Below the pieces are notes generated by a model. It saw only the letters and a list, made by a program, of their open reading frames with translations. It did no database searches and was not told where the DNA came from. Made by a program: the position numbers and the translations under genes. 43,798 bases of DNA, taken from NCBI GenBank assembly GCA_045615765.1, contig JAZLFM010000021.1:1-43798 (forward strand). Reading direction: 5' to 3'. Below, piece by piece: positions 7,429 through 15,590 of the stretch. Source of the stretch: UBA1715 sp045615765 (GTDB taxonomy: Bacteria > Bacteroidota > Bacteroidia > Bacteroidales > UBA1715). Positions within the stretch are counted from its first letter, which is position 1. Each line of letters starts with the position of its first letter.

Positions 7429-9533
7429 TTCACTTAAACGACGACATACAATATCTTACCGGAGTAGGTCCGAATCGTGCGAATTTACTGAAAACAGAAC
7501 TCGGTATATTCACAATATACGATCTCATTAACTTCCTTCCTTTCCGCTATGTTGACAGAAGTAAATTCTATACAATTGCAGAACTGGCTCCATCACAAGC
7601 TGCTGTGCAAATAAAAGGTCGATTTGTATCAAAACAAATTATCGGCACCGGCGCACGAGCATATTTAAAAGCTATCTTCACTGATGGAACTGGACGCATT
7701 GAACTAACCTGGTTCAAAGGAATTAAATGGATTGATCCAAGCATAAAAGCAGGCATAGATTATGTTGTATTCGGGAAAGTCGCTGATTTTCACGGGACAC
7801 TTAGTATGACCCATCCCGACATTGAAGAATTGGCGAAATTTATAAGCCATTCACAGGCTGAATTTCAGGGTGTTTATCCATCCACAGAGAAGACAAAAAA
7901 GGCAAACATCACAGGGAAAGTAATGCGTACCATAATGGAAAACGCATTTGCGAACCTATCCCCTACGGAATTACATGAAAGTTTACCACAATATCTTTTA
8001 GAAAAATACCAACTTCCCGACTTAAATACGACACTACGAACCTTGCACATGCCTTCGAATCTCAACCAAATTTCGAAAGCACAACTACGCATTAAATTCG
8101 AGGAACTCTTTTGGGTACAGCTCGTCATGGCTATGCGTAAGCAAAAAAACACGGAGACAATAAAAGGTCACCAATTCGTACGTACAAACGACAATCTTTT
8201 ACCCAAATTTTACAAAGAACATTTACCTTTCCCTCTTACCAGAGCGCAAATCCGCGTAATGAGCGAAATCAGAAAAGATGTAGAATCTGGCAAACACATG
8301 AACCGCTTGGTACAAGGAGATGTCGGCAGCGGAAAGACATTAGTTGCCGTGTTGGCTATGCTTATGGCTATAGACAATGGTTATCAGGCATGCATGATGG
8401 CTCCAACAGAAATCTTGGCACAACAACATGCAAAATCAATACAAGAATTATTACAAGATCTTCCTATCCGTGTCGCCATACTCACCGGATCGACGCCAAA
8501 GAAAGCAAGAACAGAAATCTTTCAAGGTCTGTTAGACGGTTCTATTCAACTTATTGTTGGCACTCACGCATTATTAGAAGATACTGTTCAATTCAAAAAT
8601 ATCGGACTAAGCGTAATAGACGAACAACATCGTTTTGGCGTTGCACAACGAGCAAAACTTTGGAGTAAAAACGAAATTCAACCACACGTATTGGTAATGA
8701 CCGCCACTCCTATTCCAAGAACACTGGCAATGACGTTGTATGGAGACTTAGATGTGTCTGTTATAGACGAACTTCCTCCAGGACGAAAGCCGATAAAAAC
8801 AGCAATGCTTCGAGATAGCCAAAGACAAAAAATGTATGAACTGATACGCGACCAAATAGCATTAGGACGCCAAGTTTATATTGTCTATCCACTCATTCAG
8901 GAATCGGAACGAATGGATTTCAAAGATCTTGAGGCCGGCTACGAAACAATAACACAAATCTTTCCTGCACCAAGATATACAACAATAATGGTACACGGGA
9001 AAATGAAACCTGCAGAGAAAGACGAAGCTATGCAGAAATTTGCCTCTGGTGAAGCACAAATTATGGTTGCAACCACTGTTATTGAAGTTGGAGTAAATGT
9101 ACCAAACGCAACTGTAATGGTTATAGAAAGTGCCGAACGATTTGGTCTTTCGCAACTTCATCAATTGCGTGGTCGTGTAGGACGAGGAGCCGACATGTCA
9201 TATTGTGTTCTAATGGCCGGCAACAAATTAAGTAAAGACGGTCAATCACGCTTGGAAGCTATGGTACAAACAACCGATGGTTTCCAACTGGCAGAATTAG
9301 ACATGAAATTGCGTGGTCCTGGAGATATTGAAGGAACACAACAAAGCGGCCTCCCTATCACATTTAAATTGGCAAACCTTGCACGAGACGGACAAATACT
9401 CAATTTGGCGAGGAACGAAGCTTTTTCTATCGTAGAAAAAGACCCTTCACTTTCATTACCAGAAAATAGAGTACTAAAAACAGGTATAGAAAAAAGAAAC
9501 TCGGCAACCGTATCCTGGAGAGATATAAGCTAA
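7425..9533 (+). CDS. recG: ATP-dependent DNA helicase RecG
   Basis: 702 residues from the ATG at 7425, which overlaps the preceding stop as ATGA. RecG remodels stalled replication forks and Holliday junctions. The N-terminal part has the helix-hairpin-helix-like YLTGVGPNRA (10-19), then the OB-fold wedge domain (about 60-150). The motor has Walker A GDVGSGKT (298-305), the DEQH box (399-402), TATPIPRT and ESAERFGLSQLHQLRGRVGRG, with the TRG region and the GDIEGTQQSG motif near the end. Length and motif order match the family. The start is set by the overlap; the frame is open upstream to 7341 only because it lies inside the previous gene. Its stop codon meets the T-run of the candidate small RNA on the other strand. 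Confidence 0.98.
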   Translation: MIHLNDDIQYLTGVGPNRANLLKTELGIFTIYDLINFLPFRYVDRSKFYTIAELAPSQAAVQIKGRFVSKQIIGTGARAYLKAIFTDGTGRIELTWFKGIKWIDPSIKAGIDYVVFGKVADFHGTLSMTHPDIEELAKFISHSQAEFQGVYPSTEKTKKANITGKVMRTIMENAFANLSPTELHESLPQYLLEKYQLPDLNTTLRTLHMPSNLNQISKAQLRIKFEELFWVQLVMAMRKQKNTETIKGHQFVRTNDNLLPKFYKEHLPFPLTRAQIRVMSEIRKDVESGKHMNRLVQGDVGSGKTLVAVLAMLMAIDNGYQACMMAPTEILAQQHAKSIQELLQDLPIRVAILTGSTPKKARTEIFQGLLDGSIQLIVGTHALLEDTVQFKNIGLSVIDEQHRFGVAQRAKLWSKNEIQPHVLVMTATPIPRTLAMTLYGDLDVSVIDELPPGRKPIKTAMLRDSQRQKMYELIRDQIALGRQVYIVYPLIQESERMDFKDLEAGYETITQIFPAPRYTTIMVHGKMKPAEKDEAMQKFASGEAQIMVATTVIEVGVNVPNATVMVIESAERFGLSQLHQLRGRVGRGADMSYCVLMAGNKLSKDGQSRLEAMVQTTDGFQLAELDMKLRGPGDIEGTQQSGLPITFKLANLARDGQILNLARNEAFSIVEKDPSLSLPENRVLKTGIEKRNSATVSWRDIS

Positions 9534-9597
9534 AAAAAATGGAGGGACGAATTGGGGTTTCGTCCCTCCGAGAGGTGTGTAAAGTAAGTTAATTCTT
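9532..9597 (-). ncRNA. Candidate 66-nt small RNA with intrinsic terminator
   Basis: The minus strand carries a complete small transcription unit between recG and yicC. A perfect -7 box TATATTTG (9603-9610) with a possible -33 TTG about 18-19 bases upstream predicts a start near 9597. The RNA would have about 28 unstructured bases (including the anti-SD-like CACACCUCUC), then an 11-bp perfect stem GGAGGGACGAA/UUCGUCCCUCC with loop ACCCCAA, then AUUUUUUUU ending at the recG stop codon. The leader has no ATG. The CCUC just before the stem can pair with the stem's own GAGG, giving an alternative fold. No gene lies downstream on this strand, which argues against a riboswitch or attenuator and for a free RNA. 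It does not match an RNA family I can name with confidence. Start and end are predicted, not measured. Confidence 0.6.
9541..9569 (-). terminator. Intrinsic terminator of the candidate small RNA
   Basis: An 11-bp perfect GC-rich stem around a 7-base loop. Only the minus-strand reading is followed by a T-run (eight Ts). The plus strand has no T-run after it, so it does not serve recG. Confidence 0.8.
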
Positions 9598-9602
9598 CGC
9601 CG

Positions 9603-9610
9603 CAAATATA
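9603..9610 (-). promoter_or_regulatory. -7 box of the candidate small RNA
   Basis: The minus strand reads TATATTTG, a perfect TAnnTTTG. A GTTG at 9629-9632 (minus strand) sits at -33 spacing. No protein gene lies downstream on this strand, so the box is otherwise unexplained. Confidence 0.6.
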
Positions 9611-9738
9611 AACATTTTATGTTTACCACAACATCAAAAACATTTATTTAGTCTATTTTTCCGCATTTTAAAAGAAAAAGACCGTTTCCATTTTTAAGGA
9701 AACATTCAATTTCTTATAATTGCAAAAATTTAGATACG

Positions 9739-10614
9739 ATGATTCAATCAATGACAGGCTATGGTAGAGCCGTAGCTGAACTTCCTCAGAAAAATGTTAT
9801 TGTAGAAGTCAAATCTCTCAATAGCAAACAATTAGACTTAAATTCTAAAATACCTTCAATTTATAGAGACAAAGATTTAGAAATACGAAACTATGTTTCT
9901 TCATATCTTATTCGTGGAAAAGTAGATATAACTATTTCGATAGAAACCAAAGAAGGCGCCGGAGAAAGAAAAATTCAAAAAAAATTAGCACAAGCATATT
10001 ATGCAGAAATTGATTCTTTAGCAAAAGAACTTGGAGCTGAGAACTTTTCGACTATGGATGCAGTACTACGCCTGCCAGACATTTGGGCAACCGAAAGTAC
10101 ACCATTCGCAAGCGAGAATGAATGGACTATTGTAATGGATGCGGTAAAAAAAGCAACCGAAAATATTGTTGCATACCGTCAACACGAAGGCATTGCATTA
10201 GACAAGGATCTACGAGCAAACATTGCTACAATCGAAGAATTATTAGCAAGCATTGAACCATTCGAAAAATCACGAGTTGGTAAAATTCGTGAAAAAATTG
10301 AAGCAGCTCTCAACGAATTTATTGAATCTGACAAAATAGACAAAAATCGTTTGGAACAAGAAATGATTTTCTATGTAGAAAAATTAGACATAAACGAAGA
10401 AAAGGTTCGTCTTGCGCAACATTGCAAATATTTCTTGGACACAATGGAAAACGAGCAATATGCTGGGAAAAAGCTAAATTTCATCGCTCAAGAAATGGGA
10501 CGCGAAATCAATACAACAGGTTCAAAATCAAACGATGCCGACATGCAACGCATTGTTGTACAGATGAAAGATAACCTTGAAAAAATCAAAGAACAAGTGT
10601 TGAATGTACTTTAA
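9739..10614 (+). CDS. yicC: YicC/YloC-family endoribonuclease
   Basis: 291 residues beginning with the family hallmark MIQSMTGYGRA. The YicC-like N-terminal domain covers about residues 1-155 and the DUF1732 C-terminal domain the rest, including EQEMIFYVEKLDINEE and the conserved GKKLNFIAQEMGREINTTGSK. Members of this family have been described as endoribonucleases or adaptors in RNA turnover; the older 'stress-induced protein' label is uninformative. It lies nine bases upstream of gmk, an arrangement that recurs widely in bacteria. A near-consensus -7 box (TATAATTG, 9715-9722, one mismatch) lies 16 bases before the start. Confidence 0.95.
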   Translation: MIQSMTGYGRAVAELPQKNVIVEVKSLNSKQLDLNSKIPSIYRDKDLEIRNYVSSYLIRGKVDITISIETKEGAGERKIQKKLAQAYYAEIDSLAKELGAENFSTMDAVLRLPDIWATESTPFASENEWTIVMDAVKKATENIVAYRQHEGIALDKDLRANIATIEELLASIEPFEKSRVGKIREKIEAALNEFIESDKIDKNRLEQEMIFYVEKLDINEEKVRLAQHCKYFLDTMENEQYAGKKLNFIAQEMGREINTTGSKSNDADMQRIVVQMKDNLEKIKEQVLNVL

Positions 10615-10623
10615 AATTGCACA

Positions 10624-11190
10624 ATGAGCGAAAACAAGATGTTAATTCTTTCTGCACCTTCAGGTTCAGGAAAATCCACAATTATCCAATACTTATTAAA
10701 TAAAGGGCTTCCTTTGGAATTCTCTATTTCTGCAACAACCAGAGCCCCAAGAGGTAATGAGCAACACGGAAAAGAATACTACTTCTACTCGGTAGAAGAA
10801 TTCAAAAATAAAATTGCAAATAATGAATTTGTAGAATTCGAAGAAGTTTACGAGAACAGATTCTACGGAACATTGAAATCGGAATGCGAACGAATTTGGG
10901 CAAAAAACAAAGTAATTGTTTTCGACGTTGACGTTGCCGGCGGCATGCGATTAAAAAAATTATTTGGAGACAAAGCGTTATCACTATTCATACAGGCGCC
11001 ATCAATAGAAGTTCTTCGTCAAAGATTGGAAGGAAGAAAAACAGATTCTGCTGAAGAAATTCAGAAACGCATTGACAAAGCAACTTATGAAATGCAATTT
11101 GCTTCGAAATACGACGCAATAGTTATTAATGACAAACTAGAAACTGCCTGCAACGACGCAGAGCAATTACTAGTCAATTTTTTAAAATAA
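10624..11190 (+). CDS. gmk: Guanylate kinase
   Basis: 188 residues. It phosphorylates GMP to GDP with ATP in purine nucleotide synthesis. The P-loop is SAPSGSGKST (10-19), followed by the GMP-binding segment with SATTRAPRGNEQHGKEYYF (the Ser, Arg and Tyr that contact GMP) and FVEFEEVYENRFYGT. The length is normal for bacterial Gmk. It is co-transcribed with yicC (nine-base gap). The nadD gene that often follows gmk in Bacteroidota is not here; instead a promoter and an unrelated exported protein follow. Confidence 0.98.
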   Translation: MSENKMLILSAPSGSGKSTIIQYLLNKGLPLEFSISATTRAPRGNEQHGKEYYFYSVEEFKNKIANNEFVEFEEVYENRFYGTLKSECERIWAKNKVIVFDVDVAGGMRLKKLFGDKALSLFIQAPSIEVLRQRLEGRKTDSAEEIQKRIDKATYEMQFASKYDAIVINDKLETACNDAEQLLVNFLK

Positions 11191-11195
11191 GTTTA

Positions 11196-11203
11196 TACAT
11201 TTG
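11196..11203 (+). promoter_or_regulatory. -7 box of the exported protein-lipoprotein pair
   Basis: TACATTTG is a perfect TAnnTTTG, 21 bases before the ATG at 11225 and just after the gmk stop. Confidence 0.6.
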
Positions 11204-11224
11204 TAAAAATTAAAAAGAACTAAT

Positions 11225-12025
11225 ATGAAGAAAATCTTACTTGCTCTTTCAGCTGTTTTATTTGCCTCGACAATTGCATTCGGACAAGGCACAATAAAAA
11301 ACAATTCTTACTTTAATTTGACTTGGAATCGTCCTATCATGGACTATGGAACTATTGATGGTCAAGAAACTCCAAACAACCTAAATCAATACTACAAAGA
11401 ACGATTCGGTTCCGACTTAAAACATTATTCTGGTGCATTAAACGTAGGAGCAAATTTCTATATCCACCCTATTTCATGGTTACTAGATGGTTTTAAAGCT
11501 GGTCTATGTGTAGATTTTATCGATTTAGGTGCAAACTACTACAACTTTAAAGCACATCAACAAAAAGCTGGCGGAATCGTTTTAGACGACGAAGAATCAT
11601 TTAACGATTTAACAGTTACATATTCTTTAAACATCGGTGCAATTGCAACTATCAGCCCTACAAAAGGACTTTACATAGATTTAACTGCAAAAGCATGTCC
11701 TACATTTGCTGTTAACTACTTCAAAATCCCTGCTTACCAAACAAGTGTAGTATCAAATGCGCCAATATTCGAACGCAGAAACACAGGTACAGAATGGGGA
11801 GGCTATCAACTTATTGGCAACGACGCATTACCAACAAAAACAGAAGAACAAACTGCAATTGGTTGGGGTGTTAACTATTCATTTGGTTTAAATGTTCGCG
11901 TTTATAAATTTTCTATCGGTTGCGAATGGTTATTTGGCAACTTACACTACGATTATGAAGATTGGGACGCACAAGTTGTAAAAAACCAACAATTAAAAGT
12001 TAAAATTGGCATGAGTTTTGAATAA
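11225..12025 (+). CDS. Exported, probably outer-membrane, protein of unknown function
   Basis: 266 residues with a signal peptide (cut likely after IAFG, before QGTI). The mature part has repeated amphipathic strands rich in Tyr, Phe, Asn and Gly (YSGALNVGANFYIHPISW, LTVTYSLNIGAIATISP, GWGVNYSFGLNVRVYKFSIGCEWLF) and ends QLKVKIGMSFE with a terminal aromatic-acidic pair, typical of a small outer-membrane beta-barrel of about eight strands. The family is not recognised. It is followed after 24 bases by a lipoprotein gene and shares its transcript, so the two may work together at the outer membrane. Confidence 0.82.
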   Translation: MKKILLALSAVLFASTIAFGQGTIKNNSYFNLTWNRPIMDYGTIDGQETPNNLNQYYKERFGSDLKHYSGALNVGANFYIHPISWLLDGFKAGLCVDFIDLGANYYNFKAHQQKAGGIVLDDEESFNDLTVTYSLNIGAIATISPTKGLYIDLTAKACPTFAVNYFKIPAYQTSVVSNAPIFERRNTGTEWGGYQLIGNDALPTKTEEQTAIGWGVNYSFGLNVRVYKFSIGCEWLFGNLHYDYEDWDAQVVKNQQLKVKIGMSFE

Positions 12026-12049
12026 GCTTCATAAAAAAATTATATTGCT

Positions 12050-12592
12050 ATGAAGAAACTACTTATTTTACTTTGTGCTTCTGTTGCATTCTTTACTGCA
12101 TGTAACATTGGTGAAGACGGATTACCAGGCGATGCCTACCTCCGATTGAATTGGTCTAACGAAGAACCATCGTACGTTGATGCTGGTGGTGCAGTTCCTA
12201 CAAACTTCAAATGGGACACATATTACAAGACAAAACCAGGAATATATACGATCAATTTCGAATACGAATATGAACATTCACACAGCACTGTTGTTGTTCC
12301 TTTTTCAGTTGACATTGAAATATTTGAGATCGAAGGAGAATATGGTCGTACACATGGTAGAGACGGAAAAGACGCCGACAAAGATGTCTTTTTTGATGTA
12401 ATGCTTTTCCCTGATGGAGAGATAGATTTTACACACGAAATCGTAAGACGTACCGAAGAAGACAACAATTCTAGAAACAACACAAAATCTGCAACAATAG
12501 AAGAAACTACAGTTGTCTCTGAAAAATCTACCATAAACGGTAAATACGCTATCAAATACACAATTTACCGTCTTCCTTCTTACGAAAAATAG
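12050..12592 (+). CDS. Lipoprotein of unknown function
   Basis: 180 residues with a lipoprotein signal: MKKLLILLCASVAFFTAC with the acylated Cys at 18. The next residues (NIGEDGLPGD) are acidic, which in Bacteroidota often favours surface exposure (the lipoprotein export signal). The mature domain is beta-rich and acidic (YTINFEYEYEHSHSTVVVPFSVDIEIFEIEGEYGRTHGRDGKDADKD), with Asp/Gly-rich runs that could bind a divalent metal, but no motif is certain. No family is recognised. It is second in a two-gene unit and is closed by a strong terminator at 12616-12649. Confidence 0.82.
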   Translation: MKKLLILLCASVAFFTACNIGEDGLPGDAYLRLNWSNEEPSYVDAGGAVPTNFKWDTYYKTKPGIYTINFEYEYEHSHSTVVVPFSVDIEIFEIEGEYGRTHGRDGKDADKDVFFDVMLFPDGEIDFTHEIVRRTEEDNNSRNNTKSATIEETTVVSEKSTINGKYAIKYTIYRLPSYEK

Positions 12593-12615
12593 ACAAGAAA
12601 AAAACGTTATATTTT

Positions 12616-12649
12616 AAAGCATCAATACACAATATTGATGCTTTTTTTA
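12616..12649 (+). terminator. Terminator after the lipoprotein gene
   Basis: A perfect 12-bp stem AAAGCATCAATA with its complement, a five-base loop, and a following T-run on the plus strand. Confidence 0.9.
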
Positions 12650-12743
12650 TGTTTATATGTAGTTGAAAACTTACAAAAGATAACTCATCTATATATTTGA
12701 TAGTGATATTTTTTTTAGACCTTTGCATTAGAATTACAAAGTA

Positions 12744-13997
12744 ATGAGATTTAGGCACATAGTAACACTCAGCATGATTTTGTTAGTCGGTTATATCGGC
12801 TATACATTACAGACACAAAGAGGTGCCTACATCACTAATTTCAAGCCAATTCCACAAACAATCGACACGGTTGACCATAGTGCTGAAGTTATTGAATTTG
12901 TAAATAGATACGAGGATTTCTTCCAATCACAATTTGATTCGCTCCATTCTGTTGGTGGTGCATTGACCATTGTATATAAAGGTCAAACTGTATTTTGTAA
13001 GCCCTACGGTGTAAAAAAAGTCGGGACCCACGATTCGGTTGATGTACACACTCGTTTCCGTTTAGCATCTGTTTCAAAAGGGTTTGCTGGTGTGTTAGGT
13101 GCAAAAATGGCAGAACGAGAAATCATAGATCTCGACACTCCTATCATTACCTATCTTCCAACCCTGAAACTTTCTAAGACATATAATCAGGAGCATGTCA
13201 CATTACGAAATGTGCTTAGTCATACGTCTGGACTTTTGGGCTATTCCTTTGATCCATATGTAGAAAGCGGTTTAACCTACAATCAAATATATCAAAAATT
13301 ATATGTAGCAAAAATTGACGCAAAGCCAGGAGAACGATATGCATATCAGAATGTTATTTTCAGTTTATTAGATACTGTTTTACAATTGCGTACAAAAATG
13401 ACTTACGCAAATCTAATGTCTGAATTCATATTCAACCCATTAGGGATGAAAGACGCATCGATTGGTTTTTCAGGTTTTGTTGCATCAAAGAACTACGCAT
13501 ATCCTCATAAAATGATTTCAGCCAAGACACTTACTTATAAAGTTTGCAGTCTAAATACAAGATATTATCAAACGGCACCAGCAGCAGGCGTAAATGCCAG
13601 CATTACCGACCTAAGCAAATGGTTAATTGCCATCCAAGGATATGCTCCGGATATTGTTTCCCACAATGTTATCGAGAACATTGGGACACCATACATTAAT
13701 GTACAGCCAACAAAAGCAAAATACTGGGGTCCAAACCTTGAATCAAAAGATTATGGTTTAGGTTGGCGCGTATTTACTTACAATGGAGAAAAGATTCTTT
13801 ACCATGGCGGCTATGTTCAAGGATATAGAGCCGAAGTTATGGTTTGGCCAAGCAAACAAATAGCAATGGCAATGTTGCTGAATTCTCCTAACGCACTGGC
13901 ACAAAAAGCAGTACCTTTCTTTGTAAACTTGTACACATTCTACAAGAACGGCAACATGCCTAGCGATTCCACCCAAACTTTAGAAATAGATTTTTAA
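12744..13997 (+). CDS. Membrane-anchored serine hydrolase, class C beta-lactamase fold
   Basis: 417 residues. An uncleaved N-terminal membrane helix (about 5-22) precedes a periplasmic domain of the beta-lactamase/PBP4* (PF00144) family. The three active-site motifs are visible: SVSK (Ser109-Lys112), YQN (201-203) and HGG (354-356) in place of KTG. Such proteins include D-Ala-D-Ala carboxypeptidases, peptidases and esterases; real beta-lactamase activity is unlikely from sequence alone because HGG is the common esterase/peptidase variant. The probable role is peptidoglycan or peptide hydrolysis. Its promoter is not clear: GACCTTTG upstream misses consensus by one base. A 77-base gap separates it from the next gene. 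Confidence 0.9.
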   Translation: MRFRHIVTLSMILLVGYIGYTLQTQRGAYITNFKPIPQTIDTVDHSAEVIEFVNRYEDFFQSQFDSLHSVGGALTIVYKGQTVFCKPYGVKKVGTHDSVDVHTRFRLASVSKGFAGVLGAKMAEREIIDLDTPIITYLPTLKLSKTYNQEHVTLRNVLSHTSGLLGYSFDPYVESGLTYNQIYQKLYVAKIDAKPGERYAYQNVIFSLLDTVLQLRTKMTYANLMSEFIFNPLGMKDASIGFSGFVASKNYAYPHKMISAKTLTYKVCSLNTRYYQTAPAAGVNASITDLSKWLIAIQGYAPDIVSHNVIENIGTPYINVQPTKAKYWGPNLESKDYGLGWRVFTYNGEKILYHGGYVQGYRAEVMVWPSKQIAMAMLLNSPNALAQKAVPFFVNLYTFYKNGNMPSDSTQTLEIDF

Positions 13998-14048
13998 CAT
14001 TTTGCAACAATTGCAATTTGTTACTTTTTGATTCTCAAGCAAAAAGTG

Positions 14049-14056
14049 TATTTTCG
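14049..14056 (+). promoter_or_regulatory. Near-consensus -7 box of the LeuA-family gene
   Basis: TATTTTCG (one mismatch from TAnnTTTG) lies 18 bases after a TTTG (14027-14030) and 18 bases before the ATG at 14075. Confidence 0.45.
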
Positions 14057-14074
14057 CATCAAAATAGAATTATT

Positions 14075-15586
14075 ATGTTTGTCGAAATAATAGATACAAC
14101 TTTACGCGATGGTGAACAAACAAACGGAGTAGCTTTTACCGACAAGGAAAAACTATCCATTACCAAAAACTTGCTTACCGAAGTAAAGGTTAACCGAGTA
14201 GAAATAGCATCAGCTAGAGTTTCTAAAGGAGAATTTGAATGTGCTTCAAAAATTATCCAATGGGCAAAAGGCGCTGGTTTTCTTGACAAAATTGAAATTC
14301 TTGGTTTCATAGACAAACATATTTCTATAGACTGGATAAATGAAGCTGGCGGGAAATGCATCAACTTACTTTGTAAAGGTTCATTACGTCAATTAGAAGG
14401 ACAATTACGCAAAAGTCCAGAAGAACATATTGCCGATATAAAGGAAAACATAGCATACGCAGAAACATTAGGAATACATGTTAATGTTTATCTAGAAGAT
14501 TGGTCTAACGGAATGCGTCACTCAAAAGATTTTGTTTTCTATATGATTGATGAATTATCAAAGACTTCAATCAAACGCTTTATGCTACCTGACACGTTAG
14601 GTATTTTGTACCCAAAAGAAACATACAAATATTGCAAAGAAATTCGTGAACGATACCCTAACCTCCATTTCGACTTCCACGGACACAACGACTACGGATT
14701 GGCTGTAGCAAATTCAACCGCAGCTTTAACCGCAGGATTTAACGGTGTACATACATCAGTAAATGGCTTGGGTGAACGCGCAGGAAACACTGCACTTTCT
14801 ACTATTGTACCATGTATTTTAGACCATTTAAATCTAGAAACCACTGTACAAGAAATCTATCTAAATAAAATCAGTAAGATTGTAGAAACAATTTCCGGTA
14901 TTCGTGTCGCTTCAAATATGCCAATCATTGGTGAAAATGTATTTACACAAACAGCAGGTGTACATGCCGATGGAGACAAAAAAGGAAATCTATATTGTAA
15001 TGAACTTATGCCAGAACGCTTTGGACGCGTTCGCAAATATGCATTAGGTAAAACATCGGGTAAAGCGAATATAGAAAAGAATCTACAAGAATTAGGTTTA
15101 GAACTAGATGCAGAAACCAAAGCACACATTACAGCACATGTTGTTGAACTAGGCGACAAAAAGGAAACAATCACAACTGAAGATCTATACTACATAGCAC
15201 GCGAATTTTTGGATAACAAGAAAATCGAAGAGAAAGTAGAAATAGAGAATTACTATGTTTGTAATGTAATGGGCTTAAAACCTGTAGCCACTATCAGTCT
15301 AAAAATCGATGGTATTCGTTACGAACAAACATCATCAGGCGACGGTCAATACGACGCTATAATGAAAGCATTACATAAAATCTATGCACAGCGTAATGTT
15401 ATTATACCAAAACTTGAAGATTATGTCGTTACTATTCCTCCTGGAGGAAAAACAGATGCGTTAGTTGAGACTGTCATCACCTGGAACGACGGTACAAGAA
15501 CATTCAAAACACGCGGTCTAGACTTAGACCAAACGTCAGCAGCTATCAAAGCGACCCATAAAATGCTTAATATTATTGAATTATAA
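14075..15586 (+). CDS. 2-isopropylmalate/citramalate/homocitrate synthase family enzyme
   Basis: 503 residues from ATG 14075; the frame opens at 14018, but IDTTLRDGEQ normally starts within the first ten residues and a -7 box lies between the two. The catalytic TIM barrel has DTTLRDGEQ (7-15), FDFHGHNDYGLA with the two metal-binding His residues, and SVNGLGERAGNT. A C-terminal LeuA-type regulatory domain covers roughly residues 385-503 (TISLKIDGIRYEQTSSGDGQYDA, ending with DALVETVITWNDGTRTFKTRG). It condenses acetyl-CoA with a 2-oxo acid. Whether that acid is 2-oxoisovalerate, pyruvate or 2-oxoglutarate cannot be read from the sequence, and no leuB, leuC or leuD is nearby to help. It is joined to a nitroreductase gene by a four-base gap. 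Confidence 0.88.
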   Translation: MFVEIIDTTLRDGEQTNGVAFTDKEKLSITKNLLTEVKVNRVEIASARVSKGEFECASKIIQWAKGAGFLDKIEILGFIDKHISIDWINEAGGKCINLLCKGSLRQLEGQLRKSPEEHIADIKENIAYAETLGIHVNVYLEDWSNGMRHSKDFVFYMIDELSKTSIKRFMLPDTLGILYPKETYKYCKEIRERYPNLHFDFHGHNDYGLAVANSTAALTAGFNGVHTSVNGLGERAGNTALSTIVPCILDHLNLETTVQEIYLNKISKIVETISGIRVASNMPIIGENVFTQTAGVHADGDKKGNLYCNELMPERFGRVRKYALGKTSGKANIEKNLQELGLELDAETKAHITAHVVELGDKKETITTEDLYYIAREFLDNKKIEEKVEIENYYVCNVMGLKPVATISLKIDGIRYEQTSSGDGQYDAIMKALHKIYAQRNVIIPKLEDYVVTIPPGGKTDALVETVITWNDGTRTFKTRGLDLDQTSAAIKATHKMLNIIEL

Positions 15587-15590
15587 CAAT

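Noticed and set aside
8390..9164. Frames inside recG in other phases
   Set aside because: They overlap the helicase motifs of RecG and show no domain or start context.
9541..9569. Terminator of recG on the plus strand
   Set aside because: The plus strand has no T-run after the stem; only the minus strand reading does.
12223..12561. 112-residue minus-strand frame inside the lipoprotein gene
   Set aside because: No signal, no promoter and no domain; the plus-strand lipoprotein with its lipobox explains the region.
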